This document shows positions 51,276 to 59,521 of a stretch of 64,000 bases of DNA, one piece after another. The notes below the pieces were generated by a model that saw only the letters and a program-made list of their open reading frames with translations, was not told where the DNA came from and did not search any database. The stretch comes from Nocardia suismassiliense (lineage in GTDB: Bacteria; Actinomycetota; Actinomycetes; Mycobacteriales; Mycobacteriaceae): contig NZ_LT985361.1 in the NCBI RefSeq assembly GCF_900269665.1, forward strand, positions 478,965 through 542,964, written 5' to 3'. How positions within the stretch are numbered: the first letter of the stretch is position 1; the number at the start of each line of letters is the position of its first letter. Position numbers and translations under genes: made by a program.

Positions 51276-52241
51276 TCAGTGGCCGTGTGCCGGTTCCGGG
51301 GCCGGGGCGCCGGGTGCCGGAGCGGGCGGGGGTGTGCTGCCGTGCCCGTCGTGGGTCACGGACTCCGCCGCCCCGGTGCCCTGGCCGACGGTCAGCGTGA
51401 ACTCGGCGGTGCGGACCACCCCTTCGTGCTGGAAGTCGAGGAACAGCCGGTAGTCGCCCGCACTCGGTGCGGTGACATAGAAGGTGATGCCCGGTCCCGC
51501 CGGAGTGACACCGTCGCCGGGGTGACCGTCGGGGTGCACGTGCAGGTATGCGAGATCGGCGGCGCGCAGTGCGACGAGGTGACCGTAGGCCGCCAGGTAC
51601 GGCTGCAGGTCGGTGACCGGCGCGCCGTTGCGGCTGACGGACAGCGTGACCTTCGAGGATTGTCCGGGGGTGACGGTGCCGTCGAGGGTGACGGTGTAAC
51701 CGTCGACCGTGCTGGTGGTCGCCGCGACCGGCAGCGGCCTCGGATCGTAGTTGCCCGCGACCCGCAGGTCGGTGCCGAGGGTCAAGTTGTCGCCGCCCCC
51801 GGGGGTGAAGTCGGCGAACACTCGATAGTCACCCGCGCGGGTGAGATCCAGTGGGACGCTCCAGGTTCCGTCACCGCCGAGGACGGGGTGCACGTGCTGG
51901 AAGGCGGTCATGTCGCGCCGCACCACGATCAGGTGCAGGTCTTTGTCGTGGGTGCGCTGGTAGCGGGTGAGCGGTGCGCCGTCTTGGTCGAGGATGCGGA
52001 AGCGCAGCGTTGTGTTCGGCGCCGCGGCGGTGAGTGCGGTGTCGAGCCGCAGCGTGTAGCCGCTGGCGGTAGCCATCGTGCCGTTGGGTTCCCGGGCGGC
52101 GGGAGCTACCGGTCCGGCCTCGTGCGCGTGTGATTCGGGGGTTTCCGGCTCGGGACCGATCGCCGCGCCGGTGGCGATGGCGATGCCGAAGACGGCGGCC
52201 AGGCCGAGGGCGAAGCCGGCGAACTTGGTGGTTGCGTTCAT
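51276..52241 (-). CDS. His-rich exported protein of the copper operon
   Basis: 321 residues with an N-terminal hydrophobic helix ([22 protein letters not shown]) that is a signal anchor or signal peptide. Two beta-rich repeats each contain a His cluster: [18 protein letters not shown] and [14 protein letters not shown]. The region after the helix (ESHAHEAG) and the C-terminus (THDGHG, EPAHGH) are also His-rich. These suggest extracytoplasmic copper binding or buffering. I do not know a named family with certainty. It is encoded between copZ and copA, 20 bases from copZ. Confidence 0.75.
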   Translation of the reverse strand: MNATTKFAGFALGLAAVFGIAIATGAAIGPEPETPESHAHEAGPVAPAAREPNGTMATASGYTLRLDTALTAAAPNTTLRFRILDQDGAPLTRYQRTHDKDLHLIVVRRDMTAFQHVHPVLGGDGTWSVPLDLTRAGDYRVFADFTPGGGDNLTLGTDLRVAGNYDPRPLPVAATTSTVDGYTVTLDGTVTPGQSSKVTLSVSRNGAPVTDLQPYLAAYGHLVALRAADLAYLHVHPDGHPGDGVTPAGPGITFYVTAPSAGDYRLFLDFQHEGVVRTAEFTLTVGQGTGAAESVTHDGHGSTPPPAPAPGAPAPEPAHGH

Positions 52242-52261
52242 CGGATGCTCCGTTTCCGGTG

Positions 52262-52471
52262 TCAGTCGGCGACGGTGTAGCCGGCCTGATCGATGGCCGC
52301 GACGATGGTGTCGCGCTCGATCGGGGCCGCGCTCTCGACGGTGACCTGGCCGGTGGGCAGGTCGATCGTGACGGTGTCGACGCCGGAGACGCGGCCGATC
52401 CCGTCGCGCACCGAAGTGGCGCAGCCGCCGCAGGTCATGCCGGTGACGGTCACGGTGATCGCGGTGCTCAT
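52262..52471 (-). CDS. copZ: copper chaperone (HMA domain, CopZ-like)
   Basis: 69 residues, one heavy-metal-associated domain with the Cu(I) site GMTCGGCATSV (Cys-x-x-Cys) near the N-terminus and the standard beta-alpha-beta-beta-alpha-beta pattern ending AIDQAGYTVAD. It carries Cu(I) in the cytoplasm to CopA. It is the first gene of the operon, preceded by AAGGAGAACC as a ribosome-binding site and by a CsoR-like operator about 52-69 bases upstream of the ATG. Confidence 0.92.
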   Translation of the reverse strand: MSTAITVTVTGMTCGGCATSVRDGIGRVSGVDTVTIDLPTGQVTVESAAPIERDTIVAAIDQAGYTVAD

Positions 52472-52522
52472 GGTGGTTCTCCTTCTCCGGCGACGGCCTC
52501 TGCCGTGCTCCTGCTAGTTACC

Positions 52523-52540
52523 ATACCCCCCTAGGGTACT
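52523..52540 (-). promoter_or_regulatory. CsoR-type copper operator
   Basis: ATACCCCCCTAGGGTACT contains the pseudo-palindrome TACCC-N5-GGGTA, the form of actinobacterial CsoR sites (G/C-rich TAnnCCCCCnnGGGnTA). It precedes copZ. CsoR without copper should repress the operon. The csoR gene itself is not in the window. Confidence 0.75.
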
Positions 52541-52605
52541 GAGTCAAGAGGTTGTTTCGCGGCGGGAGAAGTGCGCCTGATCACAGGGGTGTTTGCCCGG
52601 GCACG

Positions 52606-52634
52606 AAAAAAGCCACCACCCGCAGGCGATGGCT
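52606..52634 (-). terminator. rho-independent terminator of the hydroxylase operon
   Basis: On the minus strand AGCCATCGCC and GGTGGTGGCT form a ten-pair stem (two G-T pairs) with a TGCG loop, followed by six T residues. It begins 21 bases after the end of the hydroxylase gene and is the only classical T-tailed terminator seen here. Confidence 0.85.
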
Positions 52635-52654
52635 AGTTCCGGTGGACCGCGCGA

Positions 52655-53371
52655 TCAGCCCGCGTGCAGGTTGCGGGCGGTGGGGGAGGCTTCAGTGGTG
52701 GCGGGGTCGGGATGGGTGCCGAAGAGGCGATCAGCGGTGCCGGAGGTCGTCACGGTGAACCAGTAGTGCTCGTTCTTGTAGTGGTGGTGCCGGTGATTCC
52801 GCCAGACCGCGCGGTACAGCGCGCCTTTCGGCTTGTAGTCGGTGTGGATCAGGTAGTGCGTCCACTCGTAGCCGAGCCCGAGGATCGTGATGGTGATCAG
52901 GAAGGTCAGGCCCAGGCCTAGGCGCGGGAAAGCCAAGGCGGCCAGCGCGAGCAGCGCGACCACCAGCGCCGAGAGAGTCTTGGTCGGAATGAAGATCAGC
53001 GGGATATTGCGCGGATCGACATGGTGCTCCCGGTGTTTACGGGCCAGTTCGCTGTCGATCGGGATCGGCCCGAGTTGCCTAGGCCGCCAGTGCAATACGG
53101 TGACGTGCACGATCCATTCGAAGATCGGGAACACCGCGAGCATCACCGCTGGCACCAGGAGATCGGTCGATTGCCAGTCGCCCACCAGGATTCGGCCGAC
53201 AACGGCCGCGATCAGCGTGCCGCCGATGAGCCATGGCGAAGGGTGGCGCAGAAACTCGCGGAACGCGGCGCCGAGCGTGAGTCCGCGACGCAAGGATCGT
53301 TCATCGTTGCGTACTCGGGCCCGCGCGTTCGCCTCGACTGAATTCTGCTCGGAAGCATGGGGTTTCGTCAT
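52655..53371 (-). CDS. fatty acid hydroxylase / sterol desaturase family protein
   Basis: 238 residues with four transmembrane segments and the histidine boxes of the family: HREHH after helix 2, HYLIHTDY, and [13 protein letters not shown] near the C-terminus. These bind a di-iron centre that hydroxylates or desaturates lipids using O2. The family in actinobacteria includes carotenoid hydroxylases (CrtZ-like) and fatty-acid hydroxylases; the substrate is open. Its ATG overlaps the stop of the FadR-type regulator by four bases, so the two are coupled. Confidence 0.88.
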   Translation of the reverse strand: MTKPHASEQNSVEANARARVRNDERSLRRGLTLGAAFREFLRHPSPWLIGGTLIAAVVGRILVGDWQSTDLLVPAVMLAVFPIFEWIVHVTVLHWRPRQLGPIPIDSELARKHREHHVDPRNIPLIFIPTKTLSALVVALLALAALAFPRLGLGLTFLITITILGLGYEWTHYLIHTDYKPKGALYRAVWRNHRHHHYKNEHYWFTVTTSGTADRLFGTHPDPATTEASPTARNLHAG

Positions 53372-54108
53372 GTTGTTTCCTCGTTGAAGCGTCCGTCGAG
53401 GACGTCGATCAGTGCGGTGGTCGCCGGCTCGAGCAGGGCCCGGGCGATCTCGGCGGCCTCTTGCGGCCGGCCCGCCACAATGGCGGCGGCCAGTTCGCGG
53501 TAGGCCGCGACATTGCCCACCTCGGCGGACATGATCGGGGCCAGCGCCGCGAGCGCTGGTTCATAAGCGGCCCGCAACATGTTGAACATCAGCCGGAATA
53601 CGATCGAGTCGGCCGCGTCCACCACGTGATCCCAGAACTCCATCGCATGCCGCTGCTGCGCCACCGGATCCTGTTCCGCCGCAAGCGCTTCCACGGGGCC
53701 CGCCAGCAGGGCGCCCACTGTCTCGGCATCCGTCACACCCAGCCGCCCAGCGGCGAGTTCCGCCACCTTCGGCCCGTTGTGCAACCGCGCCTCCAAAATG
53801 CTGCGCGCCACCTTCGGATCCAACTCCCCGGCCTGCAGCAGCAGCCGCGGCAAAACCTCCAGCCCCGCCCCCCGCCGATAATCCAGCACCGTCGTCGCAT
53901 CCCCCTGCCGCACCGCAACCAGCCCCGCCGCCGCCAACCGCTGCAACGCCTCCCGCACCGCAGGCCGCGACACCCCCAATGCCTCCGCCAACTGCCGCTC
54001 ACTAGGCAACGTCGCCCCCGGCACCAACTCCCCACTCAGCACATCCGCCGCGATCTGCTCGAAAACATCCCCCGACACCGACCGCTTGACCACAGGTTGC
54101 AAAGCCAT
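53368..54108 (-). CDS. FadR/GntR family transcriptional regulator
   Basis: 246 residues. The winged helix N-terminus is [39 protein letters not shown], the standard GntR DNA-binding domain. The FCD-type helical ligand domain follows, with [20 protein letters not shown] and a later DHVVDAAD segment. A TGGTCAGACCA palindrome 37 bases upstream fits the TGGTnnGACCA operator of FadR proteins. It is in an operon with the fatty acid hydroxylase and likely represses the pair until a lipid-derived acid binds. Confidence 0.9.
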   Translation of the reverse strand: MALQPVVKRSVSGDVFEQIAADVLSGELVPGATLPSERQLAEALGVSRPAVREALQRLAAAGLVAVRQGDATTVLDYRRGAGLEVLPRLLLQAGELDPKVARSILEARLHNGPKVAELAAGRLGVTDAETVGALLAGPVEALAAEQDPVAQQRHAMEFWDHVVDAADSIVFRLMFNMLRAAYEPALAALAPIMSAEVGNVAAYRELAAAIVAGRPQEAAEIARALLEPATTALIDVLDGRFNEETT

Positions 54109-54144
54109 ACCGCTACTGTGCGCCCTATAGGTCAGGAGGTCAAG

Positions 54145-54155
54145 TGGTCAGACCA
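54145..54155. promoter_or_regulatory. FadR-type operator
   Basis: TGGTCAGACCA is a palindrome that matches the TGGTnnGACCA recognition pattern of FadR-group GntR regulators. It lies 37 bases upstream of the regulator ATG, in a position suited to autoregulation. Confidence 0.65.
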
Positions 54156-54222
54156 ATTTGCAGCACTGCATCGGTCATCGCGGCGCGCTCCGCACTTCGC
54201 TGCCGGTCCGCGCGGCGGAGAT

Positions 54223-55455
54223 CTAGCGCCGGAGCTCGGACCCGGTTCGCCAGGGCAGCAGTAGTGAGCTGGTCAGCAGGGCGACCGCCGCGCAGCCGAT
54301 GGCGAAGCGAACGCTGGTGACGGTGGCCAAGGCGCCACCGAGGGCGATGAAAATCGGCTGACAGCAGCGAGCACTGATGGACCAGGCGATGCCTACCCGC
54401 GACATGTACGCGTCGTCCGTCGCACGCATACGGAACGTGGTGAAGATCGGATTGAATACACCGGCACAGAACAGCAGCGTGGTCTCTGCCACGACAATGA
54501 CCACCAGCCCGGCGACTCCCGGCCCGGCGAGCAGTAGGAATCCCATCCACCAGGTGCGCAACACCCCGAAGCCGAGCAGAACGGCGCGTTCGCCGAATCG
54601 GGCGACCAGCCGCCCGGTCAGCAACGATCCGACGATGCCGCCGAAACTGGGAATGCCGAGCGCAAGCCCGTACTGCCACGGCGTGAGCTGCAACTCGCGC
54701 AGCATCAGAATCGCCAGCAGCGGCCCGGACAGCCTGATCGCCCCGCCGAACAGCAGGGCGTTCCAGAACAACGCATGCAGCGTGCGATGCCGAAAGATGT
54801 AAGACCCCCCGCCGCGAATATCGGCCACCCAGTGGCGCTCGACCTGCGCGACCGGCGGTGCCGGCTCGGGTTGCCGCAGCGTGCGAATGCCCAACGCGGA
54901 CACCAGGAAACTGACCGCATCGATCAACACGGTGACCCCCGCCCCGAACACAGCGATCAGGACGCCGCCGACCGGCGCACCGAGACCGGACACCGTCCAG
55001 AACGTCGTCTCGAACCTGCTGTTCGCCGTGGTCAGCATCGACTCCGGCACCAGTGCTTTCAGGTGCGCCCCGCTGGCCGCGCTGAAGACCATGGCACCGA
55101 GCACCTGCGCGGTAGCAACAACGCACAACTGGCCGTAACTCAGCACGCCGCAGGCCATCGCTACCGGAACGGTCGCCAGCGCCACGAAGCACAGTACGTC
55201 CGCACCGATCATCACCGGCCGCTTGCGACGGAACTCGATGAACGGCCCGAGCGGCAGTGCGATGGCCGCACTGACCACTGCTGCGAGCGCCGCGAGCAGT
55301 GCCACCCGAAAGTCCGAGGCCCCCAGCACAATGATCGCGATCAACGGCAAAGCACCGGCGCTCAGCGAACTTCCGAGCTGACTAACAGTGAACGCGCCCC
55401 ACAGTCGGTGAAAGTCCTGGGGGAGCTTCGCTTCCACCGCTAGCGGCGATGTCAC
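54223..55455 (-). CDS. MFS transporter (EntS-like MFS_3 group)
   Basis: About 410 residues from GTG 55455, 7 bases after the end of the preceding gene. Twelve transmembrane segments are seen, with QLGSSLSAGALPLIAI in the first pair and FRRKRPVMIGADVLCF at the helix 2-3 loop, as in exporters of the enterobactin EntS type. The substrate is unknown. It is the last gene of the oligopeptide ABC operon, or a separate gene close behind it. Confidence 0.83.
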   Translation of the reverse strand: MTSPLAVEAKLPQDFHRLWGAFTVSQLGSSLSAGALPLIAIIVLGASDFRVALLAALAAVVSAAIALPLGPFIEFRRKRPVMIGADVLCFVALATVPVAMACGVLSYGQLCVVATAQVLGAMVFSAASGAHLKALVPESMLTTANSRFETTFWTVSGLGAPVGGVLIAVFGAGVTVLIDAVSFLVSALGIRTLRQPEPAPPVAQVERHWVADIRGGGSYIFRHRTLHALFWNALLFGGAIRLSGPLLAILMLRELQLTPWQYGLALGIPSFGGIVGSLLTGRLVARFGERAVLLGFGVLRTWWMGFLLLAGPGVAGLVVIVVAETTLLFCAGVFNPIFTTFRMRATDDAYMSRVGIAWSISARCCQPIFIALGGALATVTSVRFAIGCAAVALLTSSLLLPWRTGSELRR

Positions 55456-55462
55456 GCGCGGT

Positions 55463-56125
55463 TCAGCTCGGGTCGGAGCCGCGGATGGCGGAGAGCCAGA
55501 GGGCGGTGGCGGCGGCGACGCAGGTGGCGGCGAGGAAGGTGGTGAAGGAGCCGCCGTCGACGTAGATCCATAGGAGGGCTGCGAAGGGGGCGGCGACGGT
55601 GGATTGGGCATCGAGGAGTAGGCGCCGGCGTAGGCGGGACGCGGTGGTGGTGAGGGTGGGGGCGTCCGGGTCGGGGCGGGACGGGTTGTCGATCAGTCGG
55701 CCCGGTGGTTCCGTGGTGCGAATGCGGCCGGAGGGGTAGAGGCGGTGGCCTGCGACGTGGATGGTTCGATCGGTGAGATCGGCGGGGCTTTCGGTCAGGG
55801 TCATCAGTGCGGGATCGAAATAGACCGGTAGCCACCGTGGTCGGCCGGTCCCGCTGATCTCCAGCCAGGACCGGCTGAGCAGCCGGTGCTGCTGGCGGAT
55901 ACGCGAAACCCCCACGGTGCGTGCCGATCCAGAGGGCCAAAACGCGAGAAACCCCAGTGCAACGGCGATCCGATAGCTCGAATATCCGATGATCCCCAGC
56001 GCCACCGTCGCCAGCGCCGCCACCTGGTCCAGATCGCCGAACGGCGCCCAGGCGAGGCAAATCGCCAGGGCGCCGATCGTTACGCTGCTCGGATAGGCCA
56101 GTGGGTGGCCTGATCCGAAACTCAC
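55463..56125 (-). CDS. membrane protein of unknown function in the opp operon
   Basis: About 220 residues from GTG 56125, overlapping the stop of the solute-binding gene by four bases (GTGA). Hydrophobic segments lie near residues 13-30 and 35-62, and again in the last 45 residues (APFAALLWIYV, FLAATCVAAATALWL), with a soluble middle of about 100 residues (RPRWLPVYFDPALMTLTE...). No catalytic motif or known family is recognised. Its coupling to the binding-protein gene suggests a role linked to the transporter or exporter that follows. Confidence 0.6.
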   Translation of the reverse strand: MSFGSGHPLAYPSSVTIGALAICLAWAPFGDLDQVAALATVALGIIGYSSYRIAVALGFLAFWPSGSARTVGVSRIRQQHRLLSRSWLEISGTGRPRWLPVYFDPALMTLTESPADLTDRTIHVAGHRLYPSGRIRTTEPPGRLIDNPSRPDPDAPTLTTTASRLRRRLLLDAQSTVAAPFAALLWIYVDGGSFTTFLAATCVAAATALWLSAIRGSDPS

Positions 56126-57792
56126 TTCAGGAAGCCTACTTTCGTGTAGTCGATGGAGGCGAGGCCGAAGGCGCCGTAGTTGGCGAGGTTTTCGCGGACG
56201 GCGTAGGTTCCCGATGCTTGCTGCAGCGGAACGGAGTAGCCCTCGGCCCAGATCATCTGGTCGCACTTGTTGGCCAGCTCGATCGCCTTCTGCGGATCCA
56301 GTTCCGAAATGGTCTCCTCGATCAGCGCATTCAGCTCTGGCGAACCGATTCGTGCCTTGTTGCCCTGCAAGTTGTTCGGATCGTAGGCGTAGATCTGCGG
56401 CAGTGCACCGAGCGGGAGAACGCTCCCGCCCCAGCTGAACTGGGCGATGTCGAAGTTACCCGGATCGATGACGTTCTTGAACAACCCGGCACCGGGCACC
56501 GTCTGGATATTCAGCTTCACGCCGACCTTCGCGAGATTCTGCTGCACGATCTGCGCCGTCTGGACCCACTGGTCCTGCTGATACATCACATCGCGGAGCT
56601 CGAGCTTGCGTCCATCCTTTTCGCGTACATCACCGTTCAGCTTCCATCCGAGTTCGTCCAGCATGCGCGCGGCCTCGTCAGGGTCGTAGGCGATGGGTGC
56701 GGAATTGTCTTGGTAACCCTTCTGGCCCGCCATGAAGATGTGGTTGTTGAGCGGTTTCGGATTGTCGACTACACCGTTCTGAGCTGCGTTGACCAGGCCC
56801 TGCCGGTCGATCGCCTTGGAAATCGCGATGCGCAACTTGGGGTCCTCGAGCAGCGCGCCGGGCGCACCGTTGAAGGTCAGGTGCGACCAACTCGGCTCAG
56901 GTGCGCGACGGATGACGACGTTCTGCGAATTGCGTGCCGCAGTGACGTTCTCGATGCCGGACATGTAGGCGTAGTCGAGTTCGTTGTTCTGAATCGCGGG
57001 CAGCCGTGCCGTGCTGTCGAGCACGCTGAAGGTGATCGACTCCAGCTTCGGTGTCGGACCCCACCACTTAGGATTGCGGCTCAAGGTGATCCGATTTTGG
57101 CCGCGGTCGATCTCGGTGATCCCGAACGGACCTGCGCTGACCGCCAGGCCGTTCCGGTCGCGATCGTTGAAGGCCTCGGGGGTTGCCGTGGTTTCCTTCG
57201 GATAGAGGTAGCCGAATTGGCCTTTCCACTCGGCATAGGGCTTGTTGAATGTGACGATCGCCTGCCGATCGTCCACTCCACGCTCGACCTTTTCGACGCG
57301 TTCGAAACCGCTGGTGGAAGATACGAGATACCGGTTGTCCCGGCCACTTTGCGCAGCCGCCTGCGACCGCAGGTCCTCCCAGGTGATCGGCGAACCATCG
57401 GACCACACGGCCTTCGGGTTGATCGTGTAGGTGACCTGTTGCGGGCTGGTACTCGTCAGCTTCACGTCGGTGAAGTAGTTGTGGTCCACGGTGAGCTCGC
57501 CCGCAGCGTCACTGACGAACGGCGAGGGCATGGTCGGCGCGGCAACAGCCGACACATCCTCCAGACCCCCGTCGACGTGCAGGTAGTTGAAGGTCTCAGG
57601 GAATGAGGTCAGCGCCAAGCGCAGATTGCCGCCATCGCGTAGTTCACTCGGATCCTTCGGGTTGATGTCGTTCGTGCTGCCGATGGTGCTCGTACCCGGC
57701 GTCACGCCGCCGTTGTCCGCACAACCGGACATGATCAGCCCGACGGCGACGCACGGAATCGCGAACCGCACGCCTAAATGGCGAATCCTCAT
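56122..57792 (-). CDS. oppA: oligopeptide ABC transporter solute-binding lipoprotein (paralogue 3)
   Basis: 556 residues from ATG 57792, with GGAAGG upstream. The signal peptide ends in a lipobox (LIMSGC), followed by TSTIGSTNDINPKDPSELRDGGNLRL, the N-terminal signature shared with M. tuberculosis OppA (Rv1280c). Later GVDDRQA, NGAPGALL and LNNHIF repeat in all three copies. It is a type 5 (SBP_bac_5) extracytoplasmic binding protein for peptides or related compounds. It is the third in a row and is separated from copy 2 by 37 bases. Confidence 0.9.
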   Translation of the reverse strand: MRIRHLGVRFAIPCVAVGLIMSGCADNGGVTPGTSTIGSTNDINPKDPSELRDGGNLRLALTSFPETFNYLHVDGGLEDVSAVAAPTMPSPFVSDAAGELTVDHNYFTDVKLTSTSPQQVTYTINPKAVWSDGSPITWEDLRSQAAAQSGRDNRYLVSSTSGFERVEKVERGVDDRQAIVTFNKPYAEWKGQFGYLYPKETTATPEAFNDRDRNGLAVSAGPFGITEIDRGQNRITLSRNPKWWGPTPKLESITFSVLDSTARLPAIQNNELDYAYMSGIENVTAARNSQNVVIRRAPEPSWSHLTFNGAPGALLEDPKLRIAISKAIDRQGLVNAAQNGVVDNPKPLNNHIFMAGQKGYQDNSAPIAYDPDEAARMLDELGWKLNGDVREKDGRKLELRDVMYQQDQWVQTAQIVQQNLAKVGVKLNIQTVPGAGLFKNVIDPGNFDIAQFSWGGSVLPLGALPQIYAYDPNNLQGNKARIGSPELNALIEETISELDPQKAIELANKCDQMIWAEGYSVPLQQASGTYAVRENLANYGAFGLASIDYTKVGFLK

Positions 57793-57829
57793 TCGGGACC
57801 TTCCTTTTTCAATGGACAACTGGCAGCGC

Positions 57830-59521
57830 CTACTTCACGAAGCCGACTTTGGTGTAGTCGTAGGAGGCCAGGCCAGGCGCACCGAAGTTGGCGAGGTTGT
57901 CGCGTACTGCTACGGCTCCGGCAGACTGCACAATGGGCAGCGAGAAGCCTTCTTCGAAAATCATCCGATCGGCCTTGTTCGCCAGTTCGATCGCCTTCTG
58001 CGGATCGAGCTCGGAGATGACCTCCTCGATCAGGGCGTTGAGCTCTGGTGTGCCGATCTTGCCCTTGTTGCTCTGTGGAAGAGCAGGATCGTAGGCATAG
58101 ATCTGAGGCAAAGCGCCCAGTGGAAGCGTGCCGCCGGACCAGGTGAATTGGACGATGTCGAAATTGCCGGGATCGACGACATTGGTGAAGAGTCCATTGC
58201 CCGGAACGGTCTGGATGGTGAGTTTGACGCCGACCTTCGCCAGGTTCTGCTGTGCGATCTGTGCCATCTGTACCCAACTGTCCTGCTGGTACATCACATC
58301 CCGGATCTCGAGCTTCCTGCCGTCCTTCTCGCGGACGTCGCCGTTGAGTTTCCAACCCAGCTCGTCGAGCTCCTTGGCAGCCTGTTCCGGGTTGTACGCG
58401 ACCGCGGCGGCGTTGTCCTGATAACCCTTCTGCCCTTCCATGAAAATGTGGTTGTTCAATGGCTTGGGGTTCTCCACGACTCCGTTCTGGGTTGCGGTGG
58501 CGATGCCCTGCCGATCAATCGCCTTCGAGATCGCTACGCGCAGTTTGGGATCCTCGAGGATCGAGCCGGGTGCGCCGTTGAAGGTGAAGTGCGAGAAACG
58601 CACGCCGGGAGCGCGGCGCACCTTGATACCGGGTGCGTTGGTCGCGGTCTTCACCTCGTCGATCCCGGACACGGTCGCGAAATCGAGCTCGTTGTTCTGT
58701 AGCGCGTTGATACGGGCCGAATAGTCGAGCACGCTGTAGGTGACGGTGTCCAACTTCGGGGTGTCACCCCACCATTTCGGGTTGCGGCCGAGAACAATTC
58801 GCTGCTGTGCCTTGTCGATCGAGGTGACCATGAATGGGCCGGAGGACACCAGAAGGCTGTTGCGGTCGACGTCGTTGAAGGCTTGCGGCGTTTCCATCGA
58901 CGCCTTCGGATACAAGGGATTGAACAGGCCCTGCCACTCTGCGTAGTGCTTGCCGAAAGTGACAACCGCTTGGCGGTCATCGACACCGCGCTCGACCTTG
59001 TCAACTCGGCTGTAGCCCTGGGTTGCGGACACCAGGAATTCAGGGTTGCGGCCGCTCAGCGCATTCGCTTGAGTCTTGAGGTCTTCCCAGGTGATCGGGG
59101 AGCCATCGGACCAGACTGCCTTCGGGTTGATGGTGTAGGTGATTTGCTGTGGGTTCGTGCTGGTGAGCTGCACATCAGTGAAATAGTTGCGGTCGACGGA
59201 CAGCTCACCGGCGGCGTTCGAAGTGACGGTGCCTGGCATCGCCCACGCAACCAGGTCCGACAGTTCGCCGTCCGAGTCGACGTGATGAGCGTTGAAGGAG
59301 GCGGGAAAGCTGGTGAGGGTGAGCCGTAGATTGCCACCGTCCCGAATCTCACTCGCATCCTTGGGATTGATGTCGTTGACCGCACCGATCGTGCTTGAAC
59401 TCGTCTGTGGGTCGCCGTCCGAACCACATCCCGTCAAGATCAGCGCCAGGGCGACAGCGGGTGCGGCGCATCGAATACCTATGGCACGGATGGTGTCGGT
59501 TTTGCCTGTGGTTGGGTTCAC
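57830..59521 (-). CDS. oppA: oligopeptide ABC transporter solute-binding lipoprotein (paralogue 2)
   Basis: 563 residues from GTG 59521, overlapping the stop of copy 1 by four bases. The lipobox is LILTGC, followed by STIGAVNDINPKDASEIRDGGN. GVDDRQA, NGAPGSILED and LNNHIFMEGQ are shared with the other copies. The regions between, especially AHHVDSDGELSD and the pocket segment around residues 230-300, differ more and probably set ligand preference. Same family and role as copies 1 and 3. Confidence 0.9.
   Translation of the reverse strand: MNPTTGKTDTIRAIGIRCAAPAVALALILTGCGSDGDPQTSSSTIGAVNDINPKDASEIRDGGNLRLTLTSFPASFNAHHVDSDGELSDLVAWAMPGTVTSNAAGELSVDRNYFTDVQLTSTNPQQITYTINPKAVWSDGSPITWEDLKTQANALSGRNPEFLVSATQGYSRVDKVERGVDDRQAVVTFGKHYAEWQGLFNPLYPKASMETPQAFNDVDRNSLLVSSGPFMVTSIDKAQQRIVLGRNPKWWGDTPKLDTVTYSVLDYSARINALQNNELDFATVSGIDEVKTATNAPGIKVRRAPGVRFSHFTFNGAPGSILEDPKLRVAISKAIDRQGIATATQNGVVENPKPLNNHIFMEGQKGYQDNAAAVAYNPEQAAKELDELGWKLNGDVREKDGRKLEIRDVMYQQDSWVQMAQIAQQNLAKVGVKLTIQTVPGNGLFTNVVDPGNFDIVQFTWSGGTLPLGALPQIYAYDPALPQSNKGKIGTPELNALIEEVISELDPQKAIELANKADRMIFEEGFSLPIVQSAGAVAVRDNLANFGAPGLASYDYTKVGFVK

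Noticed and set aside
48865..51453. An 862-codon open frame on the plus strand opposite copA
   Set aside because: Antisense shadow of copA; His/Gly/Arg/Asp-rich translation without domain structure.
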